This document shows positions 32,601-42,630 of a stretch of 64,000 nt of DNA, one piece after another (within the stretch, counting starts at the first letter, position 1; each line of letters opens with the position of its first letter). The position numbers and the translations under genes are program-made. Source of the stretch: Closterium sp. NIES-65 (taxonomy: Eukaryota > Streptophyta > Zygnematophyceae > Desmidiales > Closteriaceae). The DNA lies in the NCBI GenBank assembly GCA_948144175.1, contig CANXME010002056.1, positions 248,001-312,000 of the forward strand, in the 5' to 3' direction. The notes under the pieces are model-generated. The model searched no databases and was not told the origin of the DNA. It saw only the letters and a program-made list of their open reading frames with translations.

Positions 32601-33925
32601 GGACCGGTTGGACCGACTGGCATGTTGGTCCAATGAAGTTGTTCGACCAAGTGCCTTTTGGTCCAGTCGACCGGTGGGACCATCTAGCGAATTGGTCCCA
32701 TCGAGCTGTAGAACCAACAGGCATGTTGGTCCAATGGATCAGTTCGACCAACTGGCCTGTTGGCCCAATCGATCGGTAGGACCATCTTGCCTGCTGGTCT
32801 AATGGACCGACTCGGCCAACTGGCCTGTTGGTCAAGTCGACTGGTGGGACCATCTGGGAAGTTGGTCCTATAGACAAGTTGGACCAACTGGCTTCTTGTT
32901 CCAATAGACCAGTTGGACAAACTGTCCTGTTGGTCCAATGGATTGATTCGGCCAACTTGCCTATTGGTCCAATCTACCGGCCAACTGGCCTGTTGGAATA
33001 GTCGTTGGTTGGACCAACTAAACTATTCATCCTATCAACTGGTTGGACCAAGTGGCCTGTTGGTCTAATCGATAGGTTGGACAAACTGGCTTGTTGTTCC
33101 AATGGTCTAGTTTGACCAACTAGCCTGTTGGTCTAATCGACCGGTTGGACCAACTGGCCTGTTGGTCCGATCGAATTGTTTGGACAACAGGCCTGCTGGT
33201 CCAATCGACCGGTTGGACCAACTGGCCTATTGGTCCAATGGACCGTCTTAGCCAACTGGCAGGTTGGTCCAATCAATCAGTTGGACCAGCAGGCTTGTTG
33301 ATCCAATGGACTGGTTCAACCAACTTGCGTGTTGGTCCAATTGACCGGTGGGACCATGTGCTCTATTGGTCCAATGAACAGGTTTGACCGATTAACATGT
33401 TGGTCTAATCGATCTGTTGGTCCAACTGGCCTGTTAGTCCAATGTACTTGTTTGACCATCTAGCCAGTTGGTCCAAGCGACCGGTTGGATCATCTGGCTT
33501 GTTGGTCCAATCCACCACTTCGACCAACTGTATTGTTGGTTCAATGGATCGGTTGGACCAACTGGCTTGTTGGTTTAATCGACCGGTTCGGCCAACTAGC
33601 CTGTTGGTCCGATGGACCCGTTTGACCAAGTGCCTTTTGGTCCAGTCATCAGATAGGACCAAATAGCAAGTTGGTCCAATCCACTTGTTGGACCAACAGG
33701 CATATTGGTCCAATGGATCGGTTCGACCAACTGGCCTGTTGGCCCAATCGATCGGTTGGACCAACCGGCGTGTTTGTCCAAGGACCGACTCGGCCAACTA
33801 GCCTGCTGGTCCAATTGACGGGTTGGACTAACTAACCTGTTCATCCTATCAACCGGTTGGACCAACTGACCTGTTGGTCCAATCGACAAGTTGGACTAAC
33901 GGGCTTGTTGGTCCAATTGACCAGT

Positions 33926-35017
33926 TGTTAGATGCAAATTCACATTGCACGACATCCTGCCGTCTGTTTGTACGAGTATGCATGTGCTAATGCATTTGGG
34001 TGTGAATGGAATGTTCGTGTGTTTGTTTGCTTTCGCAATTTTTGCTTGATGCATTTGCAGGTAGTCGCGCAATGTGCGCTTGGGCACAATATTGTACGCG
34101 CTATGAATAGTACAAGCAGAAAGGACGAGCTTGGAAAGGAGCCCAAGATGGAAGCTTTGCGGTTCAACTTACTTGTTTACGCAGATTCAGTTCTATCCAA
34201 CTCAAAATTGTACTGTTTTATTTGGTTGACTTAGTGTAGCAAGGCAGGCACTATAGAGGTACAATTTAGGTGAAGGTTGGATGTTGTTTGTCTGTATTTG
34301 CATGCTACAGGGCCAGGGGAAACCAGTGGAACCAGCATTTGGCTAGTTGGGCAAAGACAAAACAGATTCTGTTTTTAGGACCTGAATCTGGTTGTTGTTT
34401 TCCCATGTTGGAAAAACAGAACTAGAGGTTGTTTACCAACCTACCACCTGCTGTTTTGTCCAGCCAGGCTGGTTCTGTCGCTTGGAATTATTTGGGATCA
34501 CCCCTGGTTGTTCCCAGGTTGATTCCCAAGGTCCTTGCTAGCTAGAGCTATTTATTCCTTCTTTGTTTGTACCTGAATTTAGTGATATTGATTCAAGCTA
34601 AATCCTTCGTTGTTGGAATTTCGTTTCTACGTGGTACGACAACGGAATAGAACCCAAGTCAACGCTAGTACATTAGTACTCTAATGCTATGCAAACGCTA
34701 TCCGAGCCATAACTTCGTCATGGCAGAACTTTTCGCAAGGCAACTTGGTTCATTTGAAAGCTCTTGGAGCAAGCTTCGATATAGGAAATTCTCAGCTTAA
34801 TCCGATCGACGGTCTGCACGATACGCTGCGCGATGTTCAAGGTACTCTTGCTGTTTTGACTAAGTCCCTCTTGATCCCTCTCTCTACATACTCGGACCTG
34901 AGGATAGGGGCTGGTCTTGTACCAGGCACCCAAGGACCCTTGGAGGTGACCCCGAGGAGAGGTTTTAAGTTTGATTAAGTCTTAATAGCTTGAATTTATG
35001 AGGCCCTTACACCAACA
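33926..35017 (+). mobile_element. Copia-A LTR at the right edge of the minisatellite
   Basis: A full-length LTR (1,092 bp) from TGTTAGATGC to CTTACACCAACA, directly abutting minisatellite units on the left. The start carries an A where other copies have GGG (TGTTAGATGC instead of TGTTGGGTGC). A mutated primer site follows, so this was a 5' LTR; only about 25 bp of the body remain before unrelated sequence. Confidence 0.92.
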
Positions 35018-35020
35018 AGC

Positions 35021-35032
35021 CGGTATCAGAGC
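35021..35032 (+). promoter_or_regulatory. Mutated primer binding site
   Basis: CGGTATCAGAGC, the initiator-Met type site with its first T changed to C, three bases after the LTR end. Confidence 0.85.
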
Positions 35033-35099
35033 CGCGTTATAGGTCACTAGAGTATGCTTCCACTAAGTGTTCTTTCTCTGGATCCGTTAGGATTAACAC

Positions 35100-35477
35100 T
35101 TGGGTAGTAGTCAGTGCTGTCTGTAGCTGTTACATGGCCTGCTGTTGAGGGATTTCCCATTTATAGGGGGCATCCTTCTTCTATGAGTTCATTATTGGCG
35201 CTACAATTCTATCATACTGGGGCTTTATTCCGCAGTAGTACTTGGTAAAGGCAATGAATTATCATGTGCCTGAGAAATTGCACCTTCTTCAGGGCGGTGT
35301 CGCGCTTTGACAGCTTCTTGAAGAACTTGTTTTTACAAAGGATCCCAAAGATGCTCCACATGCCCCTTTGTGTTCTTGGGGTAGATGAAAATGCCGTCCA
35401 TATACACTACTATGCACTCGTCTAGCAGGGCCCGTAAGATGTGGTTCATCTCCGCCTGTAATGTCGCTCATGCGTTG
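35100..35477 (-). pseudogene. Old gypsy reverse transcriptase fragment, left part
   Basis: Minus-strand similarity to the chromovirus RT at 40530-40990 is visible base by base: GTCAGTGCTGTCTGTAGCTG, TCCCATTTATAGGGGGCATC, GAACTTGTTTTTACAAAGGAT and ATGCACTCGTCTAGCAGG. Many indels remove any usable frame. This is an older copy of the Chromo-G lineage or a close relative. An LTR-C element interrupts it at 35478 and the homologous sequence resumes at 36302. Confidence 0.8.
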
Positions 35478-36301
35478 TGTTAGAGATTAAGGACGGAGTC
35501 TAGAACGTTTAGGGGACGAAATATCTCAAAATTGATGGACCTAGTTTCTGGACAGAGATGTCGACTTCGCAAGAAACGACATCGACAAAGAGTCACTGTT
35601 GAAACTTCACCAATTTTTGATATGTTGTAGCTCTAGACCGTTGCCGATTTGAAACACACGAAAAGGTGAAGTATTTCTGGAGATATTAATTTTGGTGCAC
35701 GAAGGGGTATGTAGGAGCTAAAATTTTACTCCATCACAAGATTCAACCAAGAACCACACAAGAGAATTAGAGTAGCAATTTACCAGGTAGGAGGGAAGAG
35801 GAGGACGAGAGAGAAGGTCCCCAAGGAGTCCCAAACCAAGGGAACCCCAAAAGCACACCAAATCTCTTTCCTATAGGCAGCCCAACTTTACCCTTTGTCA
35901 TTTTATCAACCAATGCCATCCACCTCACCCAAGTTGGCCACAATTGCCAACCTGGTTTGTCTTCTTCCAACTACGTGGCATCAATCTACAATAGAGTGAC
36001 AAGTTTCCCCAACCCCCAAAAGTCTCTACCCCATATAGAGTCACTCCACAAATCCCCAAAGTCGCTGCATCACAATCAAAACTTCGAATCCGATCGCGAC
36101 GTTTCTTGGTTCATCGGAAATCTCTCGAGCAAAGAAGTAATTTCAGATGTCTGCTCCGGTAGTGATATCATTCAGACACACTAAGAGAATCCAAACCACA
36201 CCAAACGCAGATTCTTGGACATGCTCACACCACGCATGCAACGCACGAACATATGATGGGAGGCAGACCGATGTGAATGCAAGTGGTAGCATTGCATAAC
36301 A
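35478..36301 (+). mobile_element. LTR-C, putative solo LTR in the old gypsy remnant
   Basis: Starts TGTTAGAGATTAAGG like the copy at 14646 and splits an otherwise contiguous gypsy RT homology. The right end is placed at GCATAACA because gypsy sequence resumes just after (TTAGAGACTGAACTGCATCC). I could not confirm a target duplication, so the end is uncertain by tens of bases. No coding sequence. Confidence 0.5.
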
Positions 36302-37025
36302 CCTCTTAGAGACTGAACTGCATCCCATGGTATTCGTAAGAGCCGTATCCGGTACAGAACGCCGATTTGTGGATCGAATCATCTACCATCTTGATTTGCC
36401 AGTAACCCATTCGTAGGTTTAGCTTTGAAGATACAGTTGCACCATGCAATCGATCCAAAATATTGTTTATGCAAGGTGTGTTTTTAGCTATCTGTTTGTT
36501 TAGAACCAGGTATCTGATGCACATCCATAAATAACCATATGGCTTAGTAGTAAAGAGAACTGGTGGGCCGTAGGGTGATGTGGATGGCCGGATCAGTTTC
36601 AGGTCTAGTAGGTACTCAATCTATTTTTTCATATCTGGTAGTTCGGCTGGGATGGGTGGTATGGTGCACGGGTGACTGGCTTTGCACATGGCTCTTCCAC
36701 GTTCTCGTGTTCGTGGGTTCGTGCTGGAGGATCTTCTGTGGGCATATCATCTAACATGATGTCCTTGTACTCCTTAACACATCCTGTACTACTGTAGGTA
36801 GCTCCAAGTTTGTCTCCTCTACTGCTGCCATTTCTAGTGCAAGACAACCTGCGTTACTATCCTTCAACGTTCGCTCGAACTGTACTAATGTCAACTCCGG
36901 AAATATCGCCTGTTTTCGTCCAGCTTCGTAGCTCACCCCATTTCTCGTTGTCAATGTAGGCTCTCCGGTTGACCCAGTCTAGGGTTTAGGGTTTGAACCG
37001 TTTTGGCATTTTGGGTTGTTGGTGA
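36302..37025 (-). pseudogene. Old gypsy RT N-terminus and protease fragment
   Basis: Continues the remnant. On the minus strand it gives LRMGYWQIKMVDDSIHKSAF and VLNKQIAKNTPC (RT fingers and palm), the pre-RT linker PARTHEHE, and at 36930-36985 KIDWVN-like protease C-terminal sequence. All have close counterparts at 41000-41700. Stops and frameshifts are frequent, and identity is clearly lower than between Copia-A copies, so the remnant is old. Confidence 0.82.
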
Positions 37026-37326
37026 TCGTTGAAGGGCGAGGGTTGGGAAGGTAGGGTTTGTCAAACTCATCACATTTCATATCTGAACTCTTGATATGGC
37101 CATTCATTAAAACTAATCCATAGCTTTCGAGAAATTTTGCCGAGATACCCCGTCGCACTTAATCCCGATATCAATTGACGTAGATCTTGGTTTATGGCGT
37201 CCTCTATTATTCCAGGAAATAGGGACGAAGACCTTTTTAACGGGCACCTCCTCATATGTTTAGGCTTCGTGAGGAGCACGCAATGTTTTAAGTCGGCAGA
37301 CTTCATCTCTTACTTCGCTCTCTAGA
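37026..37326. other. Unassigned sequence beside the gypsy remnant
   Basis: A 78-codon open frame on the minus strand has no motif I recognise. By position it could be diverged gypsy gag-protease sequence. Confidence 0.3.
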
Positions 37327-37474
37327 TGCGAGAGTACGACGGCTAGCCGTACCTTTATTTGCCTTATCATGCTTTACCTTGTTTGGTTTTGCTTTGTTAT
37401 GCATACATTTGCTCGGTTTCCTAGAAAACGCTGCTTACGATATTTTATTATCGTTAGAGCATCGTTCTAGATTG
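37327..37474 (+). mobile_element. Gypsy-type LTR start, truncated
   Basis: TGCGAGAGTACGACGGCT and the following TTATCATGCT resemble the start of the chromovirus LTR (plus strand 38633 read leftwards: TGTAAGAGTACGACGGCT ... TTATCATGCT). It is in the forward orientation here and is cut by Copia-D2. Confidence 0.55.
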
Positions 37475-37605
37475 TGTCATAAAGTGAGAGCGAGGACGAA
37501 TGAACTAGCAATAAGATGGGTACAATTACTAACCCAAATTTGGGTTGTACCCCATATGGGCTACCCCACTACAGCCTACACAACACGTAATATATAAGTT
37601 TGACA
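37475..37605 (-). mobile_element. Copia-D2 3' LTR
   Basis: On the minus strand it begins TGTCAAACTT at 37605 and ends at 37475 (plus strand TGTCATAAAG). Length 131 bp, like Copia-D1. It is preceded on the minus strand by the purine-rich CCTATGGGGGTG tract. Its partner 5' LTR is at 48458-48541, beginning on the plus strand TGTCTAAAAG. Confidence 0.85.
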
Positions 37606-37884
37606 CACCCCCATAGGCAAAGTGGGGGAGCACAAGAGGTCTCAAGACCAGTCAAGAGAAGAAAAGCAAGCTCAAGGTGGATCACAAAGTCACCACACAC
37701 TCTGAGCACAAGCAAATGGCCACAAGGCCAGTTCACATGAAGAGGTATATAAAGGAGAAGAACCAGTACAATGATCACAACCTAGCACGTGTAAGTATGC
37801 AGGTATAGGTATACATATCACAGTACAAGGAAACTCAAGAAGTGAGCAACAAAGACCAAGTAGGCACAAGGCCTAAAACAGTAC
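37606..37884 (-). other. Copia-D2 3' untranslated region and polypurine tract
   Basis: Contains CACCCCCATAGGCAAAG (plus strand), the complement of the polypurine tract, and is collinear with the inverted segment of Copia-D1 (CAGTTCACATG, GATCACAACCTA and GTAAGTATGCAGG match). No coding sequence. Confidence 0.75.
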
Positions 37885-38254
37885 AAAAACGCTGATGATC
37901 ACAAGGCTGAAGTGTCTTGGTGAATATATTAGTAGTGTTGGCCCAACAGGCCACGTAAGCAAGATGAAGCTGACCAGGCTCCTGCAACTCTCGAGCAAGA
38001 AAGTAATGCAGAGTGATGTGCTTGATCCTGTGCTACAATCTGTGCTCCGGATACAAGGCAATCATGGCCTTGTTGTTGATGTACAAAACAGGAGGCGAAC
38101 GAGGCAGCTCTCCCAAGTCGCTCAGCAGGTAGGTGAGCTAGCAAAACTTCTGTGCAGCCATGTCCCCTGCGTAGATCTCAGCCTCACAACTAGAACGGAG
38201 AACAGAAGAAGAGCGGGTGGACCATCAGGAAACAGAACCGGAGCCAAGGCTGAA
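37885..38254 (-). pseudogene. Copia-D2 RNase H C-terminal part
   Basis: Minus-strand similarity to Copia-D1 RNase H (17810-18150) is plain at DNA level: GCCTTGTGATCATCAG, GTGCTTGATCC and CAGCCTTGG. The frame is broken by indels. It resumes abruptly at 38254 beside the chromovirus LTR; the matching upstream part of RT is at 42189. About 435 bp expected between the two, by comparison with D1 (17370-17805), including the YVDD region, are missing. Confidence 0.85.
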
Positions 38255-38633
38255 TGTGAGGATGTAGGATCAAGCTCAGAAAAGAGAATGAGAATTGAGT
38301 CGAATTGAACGATCACCTGGGTACAACACGAGGCTATATATAGGCTCGACACAAGGCCTCGTAACCAGGTGTTACGCGAAGGTTCCGCGGGCTGCGTAGC
38401 GTCCCGAACGGATCCTTACCCAATTCGGTAGAAGGCAATTTGGTGGCAACCGAAAAGGCCAGAATTTGGTGCACACAACCTAGCTCGGTGCTATAACTAT
38501 AATAAATAATAGGAAAGCACCTAGCCTAGGAAATCAAGCAATTCATGCATGCATATGATTATCCTATGCTAGAAATAGCATGATAAAGTCAAGGCAAGCA
38601 AGCATAGATGGCATAAGCCGTCGTACTCTTACA
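38255..38633 (-). mobile_element. Chromo-G 3' LTR
   Basis: On the minus strand it starts TGTAAGAGTACGACGG at 38633 and ends ATCCTCACA at 38255, 379 bp with TG...CA ends. The purine tract GAGGGGGGGACT precedes it. At 38330-38342 it holds CTATATATAG, a convincing TATA box, followed on the minus strand by GCCTCGTGTTGTACC. This is the only LTR in the window with an obvious TATA element. Confidence 0.82.
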
Positions 38634-38643
38634 AGTCCCCCCC

Positions 38644-40080
38644 TCAAAGCTGGGTGGCGTGAGATACACCCTGCTTGACAAGATAGTCCTTGAGAGCACG
38701 GCGTGCGTTGCCCATATCAGCTTCTGCAACCCAACTGTCCTTAGTGGGGTCATATCCCTTCCAGCATATCAGGAACTCGAGGGTCTTGCCGCCACGGCGC
38801 TGATGACAGAGAACGCGCTTGATCTCGTACTCGGGTTCATCATGCACAAGAACATGTGGAGGTGACGGTAGCTGCCGTCCCTGGAACTGTTGGTTGGGGT
38901 CCTTGTAGGGTTTCAGTAGCTGAACATGGAAAGCCTTGTGAAGCTTCCAAGTATCTGGTAAGCGCAAGCGGAATGTAACTGGTGTCATCTGTGCCTCAAC
39001 GAGAAAAGGACCACAGAAGCGAGGCCGGAGTTTGGGTGGGAGGTGAGACAGGTTCAAGTTGCGCGTGTCAAGAAGCACTGGATCTCCGACTGCTACTGAG
39101 TGATCTCGTCGCTGACGATCGGCATACTGTTTCTGGGAGATCTGCATCGTGGTGAGTCGTCGCTGAGTTTTCTCTCATAGTTGCTGCATGGTGGTGACGA
39201 AGTCATGTGCGGCTTGGACGTGTGCCGGTGTGGTTGGCTGCTGTGGTGTGAGTGGTTCCCGTCCGTAACACAAGAAGAAAGGAGTTCTCCCTGTGGCCGC
39301 ATGTGAGGCGTTGTTATAAGCGAACTCTAGGGTCGGTAACTATGTGTCCCAGTGGCTGACGTTGTCCTTGCAAGCTGTGCGCAGTAACTGTTCAACCACT
39401 TGATTGAGTCGCTCTGTCTGTCCGTCAGTCTGGGGGTGGTATGCTGAAGACATTGCAAGCTTTGTCCCCAATAGTCCCATGAGCTCCTTCCGGAACTTAC
39501 TGGTGAATTTTGGGTCTATGTCTGAGATGAGTGTAGCGGGGATGCCGTGGATGGTGATGATGTGGTCGAAGAAGAGGCGAGCAGTTGCTTCAGCTGTAGC
39601 TGTGGCCTTGGTCGGTATGAAGTGACCCATTTTGGAGAACTTATCGATTACTACGAGGATGGAATCGTGCCCCCGTGAGGTCGAAGGAAGTCCGGTGATG
39701 AAGTCGAGGCTAACGACCTACCATGGCTGCTCCAATACAAATAGAGGCTGAAGTAACCCTGCTTTTTTCTGCTTGCTACTCTTCATCCGCTGGCACGTGT
39801 CGCAAGAGGTGACGAACTGCTGCACGTCTGCTGCCATCCCGGGCCAGTAGTAATACTTCGCTATCCCTGCTAACGTTTTGTTGCTCTCGAAATGTCCCGC
39901 GTATGGTACGTCGTGAAACTCCTCCAATAGGATCTGCCGTAGCGGGGCGTAATTTGGTACCCAAATCTTTCCTGAACCCTTCCTTACAGCTAAGTCTTTC
40001 TCCCACTGTAACAGCTTCTTTGTCTGTGCTGTAGCGATCTCTGCATCCACAGAGTACCTATGTTGGAATAGACCCTTGAC
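38644..40080 (-). pseudogene. Chromo-G integrase with chromodomain
   Basis: One frame apart from stop codons. It has the HHCC zinc region (HDVPYAGHFESNKT ... CDTCQRMK), the catalytic core (DSILVVIDKFSKMGHF, LISDIDPKFTSKF, SSAYHPQTDGQTERLN), the C-terminal region (VGDPVLLDTRNLNL, LRPRFCGPFLVE), and at the end a chromodomain: EYEIKRVLCHQRRGG, LEFLICWKGYDPTKDSW. The chromodomain of this family targets integration to marked heterochromatin. Breaks are TAG 39718-39720 (where the family has QPWQVV), TAG 39340-39342 and TGA 39175-39177, each one C-to-T change from CAG or CGA codons usual in the family. Catalytic Asp and Glu residues are present. Confidence 0.92.
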
Positions 40081-41453
40081 AGAGGGTTCATCCCGTCGAG
40101 CTGGATGCCTACTACATGTTCGGGGCGGCTCAACGCGTCTGCCTTGTTGTGTAGCCCGGGCTTGTAGACGATGTCATAGTGGAAGTCAGTTTCTAGGAAG
40201 TCCACCCACCGCACCTATCATCGTGAGAGCATCGGCTGCGACTTCAGGTATTTGAGACTGCAGTGTTCAGTATAGATTGTAGTCTTGGCTCCCTCTATGC
40301 AACACCTCCACGCCTTGAAGGCTATGACTATCGCTAAGGCTTCCTTGTCAGGGATGGGGTAGTTCAGTTCTGCTCCGTGTAGCTTCTTACTGAGGTAAGC
40401 AATGGGCTGCAAACCGCGTCCGTGATCCTGCATCAGTACTGCTCCGACAACTTGGTCACTAGCGTCTGCTTCCACCACATGGTCCTTGTCTGGATCCGGC
40501 AAGATGAGCACTGGCGCTGTAGTCAATGCTGTCTGTAGCTGCTCCATGGCTTGCTGATGAGGGGTATCCCATTTGTAGGGCGTATCCTTTTTCAGTAGGT
40601 CGGTCAGTGGCGCTGCTATCTTAGCGTACTGCGGCACGAACCTGTTGTAGTAGTTGGCGAAGCCTAGGAACTGCTGCAACTCCTTCATGTTCTCCGGTAC
40701 TTTCCACTTCTTGACGGCTTTGATCTTCCGGGGGTCCGCGTCTACGCCCTCGGCACTCACCATGTGCCCGAGAAACTGCACCTTCTTCAGGGCGAAGTTG
40801 CTCTTCGACAGCTTCACGTAGAACTTGTTTTTCCGCAGGATCTCGAACACCTTCTGTAAATGCTCCACATGCTCCTTCATGTTCTTGGAGTAGATGAGAA
40901 TGTCGTCCAGATACACCACCACGCACTCGTCCAGCACATGTCGTAAGATGTGATTCATCTTCGCCTGAAACGTTGCTGGTGTGTTGCAGAGTCCGAACTC
41001 GTAGGAGCCGTATCTAGTATGGAACGCCGTCTTGTGGATCGAGTTGTCCGCCATCTTGATCTGCCAGTAGCCCGACTGTAGGTCCAGCTTCGAGAAGTCT
41101 GTTGCACCACGCAGTTGGTCCAGTTGGTCGTCTATGCGCGGTATGGGGTATTTGTTTTTTACTGTCTGTTTGTTCAGTGCACGGTAGTCGATGCACATCC
41201 GTAGACTGCCGTCTGGTTTTGGAGTGAAGAGGACTGGTGCACCGTGGGGAGGGGTGGAGGGGCGGATCAGTTGTCTGTCCAGTAGATACTCTATCTGTTT
41301 CTTCATGTCTGTCAGCTCGGTCGGACTCAGTCGGTATGGTGCATGTGAGACGGGTTTTGCACCTGGTTCCTCCAGGATCTCGTGCTCGTGGGTGCGTGCT
41401 GGAGGTACGCCCGCAGGTAAGTCGTCGGGCATTATATCGTCGTATTGCTCCAA
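40081..41453 (-). pseudogene. Chromo-G reverse transcriptase and RNase H
   Basis: RT reads PAPYRLSPTELTDMKK-like linker, LFTPKPDGSLRMCIDYRALN, FSKLDLQSGYWQIKM and the catalytic YLDD at residues 181-184 from 41453, then the thumb (LGHMVSAEGVDADPRK) and RNase H (VVEADASDQVVGAVLMQ, GLHNKADALSR). The usual L-x-M-P-F before GLCNTP is reduced to YEFGLCNTP, a deletion of about four residues near the active site. Stops TGA-TAG at 40215-40220 stand where the family has Arg-Gln. A frameshift near 40080 leads into integrase. Confidence 0.93.
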
Positions 41454-42188
41454 GACCTCCTTTACTACTGCAGGTAGCTCGGAACTCGGCTTCTCCTCCT
41501 TTGCTCATGCCATAACCAGTGCTAGGTAACCCGTGTTACTCTCGTTCACCGTCTGTTCAAACAATGCCAGTGTCATTTCAGGAACGTTCCCTGTATCCGT
41601 TCAGCTTCGCAGTGCTATCCGCTTCCCGTTGTTGTAGATGCACACCTTGCTGTTGACCCAATCGATCTTGGGGTTGAACCGCTTCAGGAAATCTCGCCCC
41701 AATATAAAATCTAATTCTTTGATGTTGGTGACTGGTAGCTTCGGCTTCCACCTCAACGCACCTATATGCAGCTGCAGTGATGCTTCGCCGTGGATAGGAA
41801 GCTTCGTACCGTCCACCATGGTTGCTGAAAACTGGGTCTTGTTAATAGGATCATAGGGTACATCAAACTTAATACCTTCCTTTTTTCCTATACCTGACTC
41901 AGCGCTTTCCAACTTCACCTGGGGGGTAGGAGGATTTTTCCGAGGCTTGTATAATTTCTCCTGAGCCTGGATGTCTCCTCTAAGCCTTGGCAGCTGTGTA
42001 GGCTTCACCTGTGGGCAACAGGGAGCCTTAACACTGTACCGCGGGGAGAGAATATTAACTCCACGCAACGCACGACCCTTTTCTACGCTCCGTAGCACTT
42101 TGCCCAACTTCCCAGGTACCTAAATAATTTCTAAAGGCTTTTTCTTGGCCTCTTGACCTCCCCTGAATTTTTTGTTGGCTTGTAAACC
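41454..42188 (-). pseudogene. Chromo-G protease C-terminal part
   Basis: Minus-strand frame in phase with RT. It reads ATMVDGTKLPIHGEASLQL and ELDFILGRDFLKRFNPKIDW, the typical flap-to-C-terminus of a gypsy retropepsin. The catalytic Asp-Ser-Gly is not visible; upstream is a lysine- and proline-rich stretch (EKLYKPRKNPPTP) and then the join to Copia-D2 near 42188. TGA codons at 41601 and about 41504 interrupt it before RT. Confidence 0.8.
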
Positions 42189-42630
42189 ACGAGGATGTAG
42201 AATGGCGGCAGCGAAGTGTTGGTGCGTAGAAACACCGACAGGTCAGCAATCGAAGGAGCAAACCAAAGGGCCGCAAGCGTCGTATTCACTGTGTCGTCCC
42301 ACATATGAGGTGCCTAGCAGAGACCGAAGACTGGCCGCCGAAGGCTCCACTGGGTACCTGCAAGAAACGACCTAGTGAAGGCAGGTGAGCCGCGTAGCTT
42401 GATCTCCTCGTGCAGGCTGCCCTGAAGAAAGGTGTGCTAAAGTCAAGACAGTTAAGGTCGTAGTCACGCTGAGCGACAACGTGCAGCAGCACCTGAAGAG
42501 TGGTCATCTCTAGGTTAGGGGAGAAGTTCTGGAAGAAGTCTATCGCTGACTGAAGCCTCGTGCAACGTAACGCACCTTGAAGACGCGCGGAGAACCCGGC
42601 GGCTGCTTGACCCTGCAAATCCACATGCCA

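Larger units (their letters stand above)
19536..33925. repeat. 34-bp minisatellite, main array
   Basis: About 14.4 kb of imperfect 34-bp units, roughly 420 copies. The forward unit is TTGGTCCAA, TGGACCGG, TTGGACCAA, CTGGCCTG read in order; the two 9-bp parts are perfect reverse complements, so each unit can form a hairpin. Period was checked at 27276, 27310 and 27344. Frequent variants are TCGACC for TGGACC and TTCGACC or TTCGGCC in the second arm. Units with unusual variants recur at fixed spacing (higher-order repeat). The consensus has no stop codon in any of six frames, and 34 leaves a remainder of one on division by three. Both facts explain the dense, spurious open frames of repeated Trp-Thr-Asn or Gly-Pro-Thr type. 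Confidence 0.97.
38255..42188 (-). mobile_element. Chromo-G: 5'-truncated Ty3/gypsy chromovirus nested in Copia-D2
   Basis: Order on the minus strand: protease C-terminal part, RT, RNase H, integrase, chromodomain, polypurine tract, 3' LTR. The 5' LTR, gag and start of protease are missing. The element lies inside Copia-D2 pol, and a piece of the host RT has been lost at the insertion, so this is not a clean integration with a target duplication. Confidence 0.9.

Noticed and set aside
19536..33925. Hundreds of open frames of 60-270 codons on both strands with repeated Trp-Thr-Asn or Gly-Pro-Thr motifs
   Set aside because: They follow from a 34-bp repeat with no stop in any phase. They overlap in all six frames, have no constant start, and change with every indel.
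19536..33925. CRISPR-like array
   Set aside because: Units are contiguous with no unique spacers, are degenerate, and lie in a plant-type nuclear context.
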